A stretch of DNA of 64,000 bases, from positions 77,701,061 to 77,765,060 of the forward strand of contig OW679203.1 of the NCBI GenBank assembly GCA_940337035.1, in the 5' to 3' direction. This document shows, in pieces, positions 56,205-64,000 of the stretch (positions within the stretch are counted from its first letter, which is position 1; the number at the start of each line of letters is the position of its first letter). The notes below the pieces were generated by a model. That model had not been told where the DNA came from and did not search any database. It worked only from the letters and a program-made list of their open reading frames with translations. The position numbers and the translations under genes are program-made. The stretch comes from Agriotes lineatus. Its lineage: Eukaryota > Arthropoda > Insecta > Coleoptera > Elateridae.

Positions 56205-58270
56205 CCACGCTGTCTCTGATGATAGGGCAGCGATCACCTCGAGCTCGGCAGGCTACCTCAGCCCGGCCGCCAATATTTGCCTTACAATGAAAATACGTAG
56301 CGGGCAGCTCTTGGTGAACACCAACTGCTGTAGAATGATCGATAGTCTTGAAGCAGTTCTTGAATTCAACGGATATGCAAGCGCCGGAGATTCTCAACAT
56401 GAAACCTGAAAAATTTGAGCTGATAGATGCGTTTATGATGCAGTAGTACGAAGCACTGATTTGCTTCAAAAGGTATTGACCCCTCCTCTACCACTTCCCA
56501 CTTAGTCTCGCCTTCTGTCCGATGTGCTGGTTCTTACACACAGATAACGGAACGTTTTTTTATAAAGTACGTCTGTAGTTTTTTCGTTCACTACCACGTA
56601 TGAGAAGAAGAAAGGATATAGTACAGTATTGTAACTTGTAAACCCCGTCTATCTTTTTCCAAAAGATACTGCTGTGGTAGTACATTCTGTGAGAAAATAA
56701 TTTACTAGACTGGCGGCAACCCAGCCAACATGTTCAAGTGGCATTAGCTTCTATGATGGGAAACGGCTCAAAACTTGTGCCCAATAGGTGAACACTAATA
56801 TTGTATCTAAGATGAAGGATGATGTAGATGCACGAATCACACACAGTAAATGGGTGATTATAGCTGAATACAGTGATTTAATAATACCAACTTCTAAAGG
56901 CAAGGCAAGGGTGGGAACCCTAGCTCAGGGAAGGTAACCTGAGAGGGTGGAATGACCCACGGAGTTTGACAGCGGATGTGGGGCACTTTTCGGGGCTCGA
57001 AACGTTGGAATTTATCCAGCCTTGAAAAGATTCGAGGAAAATGTGACTCTGGTCTGATGGAAATTCATCTTTGAGGTCAGACGGTAATTCAAATAACGAA
57101 AACGGAACCTCAACGGTTGAAGTACTGCAGGAGTTTTGATCATTCGGAACAACCGAAGCATCTTTTGCGACCGTATGCTTGCTGTGGCATCACGATATCG
57201 AAAATATTCAGTGGGAAGGGTGTGAAAGTTTTCTCTGTTTGCTCATAGTAAATGTACCAGAGTTGACAATGAAGAGAGCTATGAGAGTTCAGTTGGGCGC
57301 CACCTGCTTGCGTTCTTAGCTTTGTATGATGTAATCTAGGAGCCTCAGAGCAGTGACAGTCGAAAACTGATTAAAAAGAAGAATTCAACCCTTGTTTTAT
57401 ACAAATGATAAGTTTATATTGTCTTGGAAACTAATTTTAGAAAACTAATTTTTATTTTACAAAGGAGATCGTGCATTTCACATCTTTCAGGTCAAAAGCA
57501 TAAACTGTTAAAAATGTAGAATTCATGAAAGTCAATGGAATTTATAAAAAATGTTAATATAAATCTTCTGATAAAAGATGGAAATGCCGGATTTTCATTA
57601 CAGAAATAAATAGGAACGAATATAGGCTGATTATGCCGACCTTTCAATCAATAATTCTAGATATTTTCATCTTTTACTGTTGCAATAAAGCAACTGGTTG
57701 TAACTTGGTTTTGCTTTAACTTCGTAATTACCTAAAATAAAAACAATATCAAGCAGAATAAAATATTCCCCATAAAGTTCGATAGTTTTTAGTGTCTGCT
57801 AATACTGAATTTTCATATGCGTAGGTGATGAGTTAATATTATATATTTGTAAAAAAATATAATCGATTAATTAAACATCTAAATGGTTAAGGTTATTATA
57901 TCAAATTAAAGAGAAATTGAAGACCGATTACTACATTCTTATTCTTTTTTTAGTAGGGTTTTTTTCTGTACTTTTTATCTCGACCATTAAAACACGTTAA
58001 GAATTGGAGGAAAATTAGGCATAGTTGAACGCAATGTGAGACAGTATGAGATGTTTCTTGGCAATATTGCATATAACAAGTGCAACAGGTGTTTACGCCG
58101 CATGCCATAAAAACTAACTTTTTGCACTTGGTACATCGGAGAGCTATTGTGGATTACATACGGCAGGAATTACTGCAACTATATTTTCTAGATCTTTTAT
58201 CTAAAATACAGAATGCACCACTGGTTTTCAAATGTATATAAATATTTTACAGTTGTTTTTAACTTTCCAG
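56205..58270 (+). repeat. Segmental duplication unit B, upstream of zinc-finger copy 3
   Basis: It is collinear with 46090-46600, 50600-52270 and 53881-54073 of unit A, and with 60498-62008 of unit C. The last 70 bases before the exon (ATTTTCTAGATCTTTTATCT and the acceptor) are nearly identical to unit A. Identity to unit C looks well above 85 percent. No conserved reading frame. Confidence 0.87.
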
Positions 58271-59105
58271 ACACTCAGTGTTGCTAAAAATCCAGCAATG
58301 TGTGGCGTTTGTTTAGCCGCACTCGATGCTGCGTATAACTTTAAAAGACAATGTCTGAACACCGAAGAGATGATCTACGAGTACATGTTGGATTGTGACA
58401 CTGAATCTGTTGATTTACAATTCCTTGCCAAAGATAACAAGGAAAACATTACAATTGTCAAGAACGAAATGGATGAGATGTCAATTGAGGAACCGCTACT
58501 TTACAATGATGCAGTTGAATCACACAGTACTGCAAATGAAGATATAGATAATTTTCATAAAGAAAGTAATGGTAACAACTGCGTTGAAGCGGATTCTGAC
58601 TTTGAATCGAGTGAGAAAGCATCACAGAGCTTACCTTCTCCTCTACCTGATGAGTCATTGAAGGGCATCAAGTGTGTCGAAAGTAAAGACATAGATAACC
58701 TAGAAATTCCACAGAAAGAAATAAAACAAGAAACAGAATTAGAACAGTATAAATGTTCTATTTGCAATCTAAAATATCGAAGTAAAGGAAACGTGATGGC
58801 CCATTGGCGTTACCATTATAAGAAGACACGTAATGTGCGATTCACTTGTTATCCATGTAGTGCTACCCAGGCAGAACCGGTGAGGATGATATTAGAATGG
58901 AAAACTCACGCAAATGAGAAGCGTATGAAATGCGGTCTGTGTAACGTGTCAGCCTTGAAAATAGTGGACCACATAAGAATTCACACAGGTGAAAAACCAT
59001 ATTCATGCAATTTTTGTAATTATCGTGCAACTCGCAAAGATGTAGCATTGAAACACATGGAAACTGTACATAAGAAACTCGTTAACAAATTGCAATGGAC
59101 AGCAC

Positions 59106-59296
59106 CTCAACAAAAAGTTGCACGTAAACGAAAATCTGCAACACAACAAAAAACTGAACGACAACGAAAATCTGCAACACAGCGAAAATCTGCAACACAA
59201 CAAAAAGCTGCACGACAACGAAAATCTGCAACACAACGAAAATCTGCAACACAACAAAAAGCTGCACCACAACAAAAAGCTGTGCCGCAACATCAA
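59106..59296 (+). repeat. In-frame minisatellite encoding a basic K/R/Q repeat
   Basis: Units such as CGAAAATCTGCAACACAACA alternate to encode RKSATQ and QKAARQ-type hexamers about ten times. ZNF2 has only a short precursor at the same position (TQKAASQQKAA), so the array expanded in this copy. Confidence 0.88.
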
Positions 59297-59690
59297 CCTG
59301 TAGTGGATATCATAAACATTAGTGATAGTGATACAGAAGAGTTACAAATAATCACAGTAGAAAATTACGATATACAAAAATCCAACAAAAGCGAATCTTC
59401 AATAATATTCACGAATTTGGACAACAATTTAATAGACGTAACTGAAAAACATACGAAAGACAAAAGTAAGAATAAAATCAGGAAGAAAAAGAAGAGGAAG
59501 TACATTCGAAGAAAACATGTACAAAATAAAAACATAAAAAAGCGTGTATCAAAAAGATATTTCCAATGTGTATATTGTCAATTTTCTTCGGAAAAGAGCA
59601 CTCATTTAAAGACTCATATGGCTAGTCATCCGGGGAAATATACAAGCGTGCCTTTTGCGAGTTTGTAGGTTTCGAGTGAAAGATTTAAGG

Positions 59691-60199
59691 CACGGCCTTC
59701 TAGATCAGCGTGCCTGCCCGCTCTCAGCGGCCTGTTCATTTGCGACAAATAGCATTACAAAGTTGCGACTCGGCATATCCGCGTTTGAAGTTCAGAACCA
59801 CGCCAGCCGGTTTGAAACTTAGCTTTTATCTGTCAGATTATTGTTCTGTGACTGAAACATTAAATTAGGTTGGTTTTACGACATTTTTGTACGAAAAAAA
59901 TACAAAATGGATTTTCACAGAAGCAACAAACTAAATTTGCAATGAACGAAAATGCGTACGTAGAAACGTCAAAATTTGTAAATTGTGCTTGCGCGCAAAA
60001 ATCAAGCCTTCTGTGCGTCGAAAAGATAAAATCGAAAGTATTTTATTAAATGCGCCGCGCCAGCTCAGCCTTCTGCAGTTTAAACGCCGAGCCAACGCTT
60101 CCAAATCCCCGGGTAACTAGCGCCACGCGGATCACTCGAAAAGCTTGCAGATGAACAGGCCGCTAAGAGCCGACAGGCACGCTAATCCAGAAGGCCGTG
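59691..60199. mobile_element. hAT-type MITE, 509 bp, inserted in zinc-finger copy 3
   Basis: The ends read CACGGCCTTCTAGATCAGCG and, inverted, CACGGCCTTCTGGATTAGCG. Both arms continue to GCGGCCTGTTCAT over about 50 bp. The 8-mer ATTTAAGG flanks both sides (59683-59690 and 60200-60207), as expected for hAT. The interior is non-coding. Confidence 0.93.
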
Positions 60200-60497
60200 A
60201 TTTAAGGTATCATAAGAATTTTCATTCTGACAAAAGGTTGTATCAATGCGCCAACTGCGAATATAACACGATAGTGCGGAACCATTTTAATGATCATATA
60301 GAAGTAGGAACATTCTACAATTAAAAACTACAAGTGTAAAGTGTGCAGTTTTGCTGCATATCACCGTATGGGTTTGTATAGTCATATGAAAAAATATCAT
60401 GACGGAATAATTATTCAGTGTTACAGCCCCAAATTTTTGGCATTAGTGTCTCTGCACAATTTTAGAGTTTTAAGTTATTTTCAATGTTCTAAATCCA

Positions 60498-62008
60498 TAT
60501 ATGAGAAGACAGGATATAGTACAGTATTATAACTTGCAAACCCCGTCTATCCTTCTCCAATAGATAATGCTGTGGTAGTACATTCTATGAGAAACTAATT
60601 TACTAGACTGGCGGCAACCCAGCCAAAATGTTCAAGTGGCATTAGCTTCTCTGATGGGAAACGGCCATTAGGTGAACACTATAATATTGTGTCTAAGATG
60701 AAGGATGATATAGATGCAAGAATTACACACACAATAAATGGGTGATTATAGCTTAATACAGTGATTTAATAATACCAACTTCTGAAGGCAAGTCAAGGGA
60801 GGTAATGTTGGGAACCCTAGTTCAGAGAAGGTAACCTGAGAGGGTGGAATGACCCACGGAGTTTAACAGCGGACGTGGGGCACTTTTTATCCAGCCTTGA
60901 AAAGAAAGGAAAAGATTCCGGGCAATATATGATGGAAATTGATCTTTGAGGTCAGACGGTAATTCAAATAACAAAAACGGAACCTCAAGGGTTGAAGAAC
61001 TGCAGGAATTTTGATCATCCGGAACAACCGAAGCATCTTTGCAATCGTATGCTTGCTATGGCATCACGATATCGAAAACATTCAGTGGGAAGGGTGTGAA
61101 ATTTTCTTTGTTTGCTCATACTAAATGTGCCAGGGTTGATAATGAAGAGAGCTATGAGAGTTCAGTTGGGCGCCACCTGCTTGCGTTCTTAGCTTTGTAT
61201 GATGTAATCTAGGAGCCTCAGAGCAGTGACAGTCTGAAACTGATTAAGAAGAATAATTCAACCCTTGTTTTATACAAATAATAAGTTTATATTGTCTTGG
61301 AAACACATTCTTTAAATCTAATTTTCATTTTACAAAAGAGATGAGGCATTTCACATCTTTCAGGTCAAAAGCATATATGAAACCGTTAAAAACATAAGAT
61401 TCATAAAAGAAAATGTAATTTATAAAAAAAAGGTAAGAATGTTGATCTTCCAATAAAAGATGGAAATATATTATTTCCTTTACAGATTTAAATAGGAACG
61501 AATATGGCTGATTATGCCGACCTTTCAATCAATATTTCTAGATGTTTCCATCTTTTACTGTTGCAATAAAGCAACTGGTTGTAACTTGGTTTTGCTCTAA
61601 CTTTGTAATTACCAAAAATAGAAACAAAATCAAGCAGAATAAAATATTCCCCATAACGTTCGATAGTTTTTAGCCTCTGCCAAGACTGAATTTTCATATG
61701 CGTGATGAGTTTATATTATTTGTAAAAAATTATAATCGAGTAATTAAACATCTTAATGGTTAAGATTATTATATCAAATGAAAGAAATATAAGACCGATT
61801 ACTACATTCTTATTCCTTTTTTATTAGGGTTTTCTCTGTACTTTTCATCTCAACCATTAAAAAACGTTAAGAATTGGAGGAAAAGTAGGCATAGTTGAAC
61901 GCAATGTAAGACAGTATGACATGTTTCTTGATAATAATGCATGTAACAAGTAAAAAAGGGGTTTATACCGTGTGCCATAAAATCTAACTTTTTGCACTTA
62001 ATACATAA
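60498..62008 (+). repeat. Segmental duplication unit C
   Basis: It starts abruptly at a point equal to about 56598 in unit B and follows unit B almost base for base to ATACATAA at 62001-62008. There the Harbinger element begins. The corresponding unit A and B sequence continues with the last 150-170 bases before the zinc-finger exon, so the rest of unit C, perhaps with a fourth zinc-finger exon, should lie beyond the element. Confidence 0.87.
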
Positions 62009-62268
62009 GGCGGCTCGCACACCGGAGCAATAAGCGATAAGCAACTAGCAACCGACAATAAGCAATATTGTTGCTAGGTTGCATTTTACATTGAATTTAA
62101 TCATGAGTCTCACACTGCAGCAATTCGATATCGCTTCTAAGAAAGGGTTGACAATCTGCAACGATACTTATCGCCAGCGATATGCACTGCATGTTGAAAA
62201 CCGATAAGTATCCCATTAGTACAGCAATATTTGCAGACTAGAGTGGACTTTTTTAAATCAAATTAAAA

Positions 62269-64000
62269 ATGGACACTCCAGCATTCAACATACAATTTAT
62301 AGAAACAGTGGAAAAATATCCGTGTATTTACGATTACACTCGTAAAGACCACAGCAGAAGGGACATTGTTGAAAGGGCATGGAACTCAATTGGATCTGAA
62401 GTGAAACTACCAGGTAAGTAAGATTAATTACGGTTTATTAGTTATTTATTAACTTTTATTAGTATAATTCAGACAGTATAATTCCCTTGCCAAGCTAATG
62501 CATTTTCAGGTTTCAGAAAATATGCTTTTAAGTAATCTCTTAATTCATAAGCAGAGTTATTATTATTCGGTTGTCTATTATTAGTTGGTGTTTGATGTTC
62601 AGAATCACTAACTTCTTTTGTAACCTGTGGAATCGAAAATCTGCCCTCTGTTATTCTTATAAAATTATGGAGAACACAAGCACTTTTAATTACTGCAATT
62701 GCTGTATCCTCATGACATAATATTGGCCTTTGAAAAATTTGAAATTTGGATGTTAGCATTCCGAATGCACATTCTATGCTTTTTCGTCCCCTTGACAATC
62801 TGTAGTTAAATATTCTTTTCTCATTATCAAGAACCCTTTGTGGGTATGGTCGCATCAAATTTTTTTGTAACGGGAATGCCTCGTCTCCTACAAAATAAAA
62901 TGGAAAATCTACGTCATCATTTGGCAGTGGTGTTGACTTGGGAATACAAAGTTTTTCTTTGTTCAGCAATCTTCCAAGAGTAGAAGACCGGAAAACTGCA
63001 CCATCGCTCATTCTACCTGCTTCACCGACATCAATGGTTAGAAATAGTCCATCAGCATTTGCGCAGGCCATCAGTACCACCGAAAAAAAACTTTTGTAAT
63101 TATAATAGTACGATCCAGTTTTGTTAAATTTTTTAATTCGGCAATGCTTCCCATCGATTGAGCCTATGCAGTTTGGAAGATCCCATAGTTCGTAGTATCG
63201 TTGTGCTGTCGATTTCCAAATTGCCTCTGTTGGAACAGGCATAAACAATGGTTGAAGAACGTACCATATAGCCTTTGTACATTCTTTTACTATTAATCCT
63301 ATAGTAGTGTCTCCTCTCATAAATATATGGGTGAGGGCCTTGAAACTGCAGCCTGTAGCCAGATACCTGCGTACGACAAAGTTCTGTAATTAGATTTCTT
63401 TTTTAGGGTCTCAATGCAAAGAAAAATGGAAGAATCTTCGAACGGCGTTTGCAAGAAGCATGAAAAAACCACCATCGGGAAGCAGGGCCAAGAAAAATAA
63501 AGATTATTACTTAAAAGACGTAATGCAGTTCATTACGCCTTTCATGAAATCCCATCCGCATCAAGGAAATTTACCTGCAGAAACAGAGTCCAGTTTGAAT
63601 GAAAACAACGATAGTGAATCTGAAGCAGAGGCAAATAATGACGATTATTCAGAACAAGAGATTACAACGTCAGTTAAAAATTCTCAAGAGAAGCAAACAG
63701 ATATCACAACTGTCATTAGAACGTCCCAAGAAAAAAATCCATCAATTCATGCTCAATGTTCAAATACTGCAAGCACTGCAAGCATTGGATCTTCTGAAAA
63801 ACGGAGAAAAGTTTCTGCAAGTACCCTTAATGAAGCTGATAAGTGTTTTATGGAATATGTCAAGTCAAAAACCTCAAAAACCAATCCAGTGATAGAGAAG
63901 CCTAATCCAGATCTGCAGTTTCTAACAAGTTTGCTTCCAGATCTAGCAAAATTAACCGACTATCAAAAGAGACAGTTTAAAAAAAGAACACTTGAGCTGC
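62269..64000 (+). CDS. MADF-BESS (Myb-like) protein of the Harbinger element, 3' end cut by window
   Basis: Exon 1 is 62269-62413, ending at CAG|GTAAGT. Exon 2 starts at 63407 after TTTTTTAG and runs past the window end. Residues 1-85 form a MADF domain: FIETVEKYPCIYDYTRKDHS, ERAWNSIGSEV, then CKEKWKNLRTAFARSM after the splice. An acidic Ser-rich linker follows, then a BESS motif at the end (FLTSLLPDLAKLTDYQKRQF). MADF domains bind DNA and BESS mediates protein contacts. In Harbinger elements this partner helps the transposase bind DNA and enter the nucleus. The 993-bp intron (62414-63406) contains the transposase gene on the opposite strand. A domesticated host gene is a less likely alternative. 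Confidence 0.87.
62469..63320 (-). CDS. PIF/Harbinger DDE transposase (HARBI1-like), N-terminus incomplete
   Basis: This is a DDE endonuclease that cuts and integrates Harbinger DNA at 3-bp sites. The 283-residue frame has the triad in GSIDGKHCRIKKF (D), VGDEAFPLQ (D) and SRGRKSIECAFGML (E), with the family blocks GSYYYNYKSFFSVVLMA and PYPQRVLDNEKRIFNYRLSR. It is open to the stop, which follows ALAWQGNYTV. Upstream of the first methionine the same frame continues as RRYLATGCSFKALTHIF, another family block. That makes the real exon longer, probably starting after a CAG near 63386 or 63368. The first 60-70 residues of the family are not seen and may be in another exon. The gene lies wholly inside the intron of the MADF gene, antisense to it. 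Confidence 0.9.
   Translation of the reverse strand: MRGDTTIGLIVKECTKAIWYVLQPLFMPVPTEAIWKSTAQRYYELWDLPNCIGSIDGKHCRIKKFNKTGSYYYNYKSFFSVVLMACANADGLFLTIDVGEAGRMSDGAVFRSSTLGRLLNKEKLCIPKSTPLPNDDVDFPFYFVGDEAFPLQKNLMRPYPQRVLDNEKRIFNYRLSRGRKSIECAFGMLTSKFQIFQRPILCHEDTAIAVIKSACVLHNFIRITEGRFSIPQVTKEVSDSEHQTPTNNRQPNNNNSAYELRDYLKAYFLKPENALAWQGNYTV

Larger units (their letters stand above)
58271..60403 (+). pseudogene. ZAD-type C2H2 zinc-finger paralog 3, disrupted
   Basis: The exon starts like ZNF2 (TTTCCAG, then MCGVCLAALDAAYNFKRQC) and is open to 59668. It has four C2H2 fingers (CSIC, CGLC, CNFC and CVYC starts) and the CYPCSATQAEPVRMILEWK block. After the fourth finger the frame shifts. The next finger's first Cys codon is changed to Arg, further base losses follow, and a 509-bp hAT MITE (59691-60199) sits inside finger 5. 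Beyond it fingers 6 and 7 (YQCANCEYNTIVRNHFNDH; CSFAAYHRMGLYSH) persist in shifted frames. The linker contains an expanded basic repeat and VVDIINISDSDTEE, a likely SUMO-interacting motif. A truncated four-finger protein could still be made, but loss of function is likelier. Confidence 0.88.
62009..64000. mobile_element. PIF/Harbinger transposon, right end outside window
   Basis: The left end GGCGGCTCGCACACCGGAGC follows TAA (62006-62008). Comparison with unit A (ATACATAAGAGAAC) shows that the uninterrupted sequence had a single TAA, the expected 3-bp Harbinger target. The element carries both proteins typical of the superfamily: a MADF/Myb-like DNA-binding protein on the plus strand and a DDE transposase on the minus strand. 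A second CTCACACTGCAGCAAT phrase near 62110 repeats the terminal motif loosely. Confidence 0.85.

Noticed and set aside
59003..59303. Phe/Leu-rich or Asn/His-rich open frames overlapping the K/R/Q repeat
   Set aside because: They are alternative-frame readings of the ZNF3 minisatellite.
63599..63892. 97-codon frame on the plus strand
   Set aside because: It lies within exon 2 of the MADF-BESS gene in a different frame, and the MADF and BESS motifs fix the real frame.

Overview
This is a window of animal nuclear DNA, almost certainly from an insect. Genes have introns with GT/AG boundaries, there are no bacterial-type operons, and the DNA is AT-rich and packed with transposons. It carries zinc-finger genes of the insect ZAD-C2H2 type, a MADF-BESS gene, tRNA-derived SINE-like sequences and many TA-, TTAA- and 8-bp-duplicating DNA transposons. 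The species cannot be fixed from the sequence.

Layout. 1-9 kb: a degraded hAT transposase, a 201-bp hAT MITE, and a minus-strand APE-RT-RNase H LINE (R1/I-like) split by an apparently intact mariner-type element with 655-bp terminal inverted repeats and by a ~565-bp insert. 9-14 kb: unique-looking AT-rich DNA, a 30-bp tandem repeat and a decayed Penelope-like element. 14-21.6 kb: a nest of Tc1 fragments, a Jockey-like LINE, a SINE-like unit, a piggyBac-type MITE, an RTE-like LINE, a long-TIR element and another SINE-like repeat. 22.8-25.4 kb: a near-perfect palindromic MITE abutting a 2.3-kb foldback structure with ~0.82-0.85-kb arms.

28-30 kb: the first zinc-finger gene (ZNF1). 31-35 kb: a higher-order repeat of G-rich ~20-bp units with inverted outliers and LINE tails. 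35.4-36.7 kb: a foldback mariner derivative carrying the start of its transposase in both arms. 36.7-46 kb: mostly non-coding, with hairpins, a tRNA-Ser-like sequence and a possible 3-kb TIR element.

46-62 kb: a tandem segmental duplication. Unit A (46.1-55.9 kb, enlarged by two transposon-rich insertions) ends in intact-looking ZNF2. Unit B (56.2-60.4 kb) ends in ZNF3, which is broken by frameshifts and a 509-bp hAT MITE. Unit C (60.5-62.0 kb) is cut by a PIF/Harbinger element at the window edge. That element carries a MADF-BESS gene on the plus strand, with the DDE transposase on the minus strand inside the MADF gene's intron.

How it fits together. The host genes that can be supported are the three ZAD-type zinc-finger paralogs, probable nuclear DNA-binding regulators whose 5' exon was not found. 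Nearly everything else is mobile DNA. The paralogs are duplicating, diverging in their linkers and being hit by transposons. Complete transposition machinery is plausible only for the mariner-type element at 3.9-6.6 kb and the Harbinger element at 62 kb.
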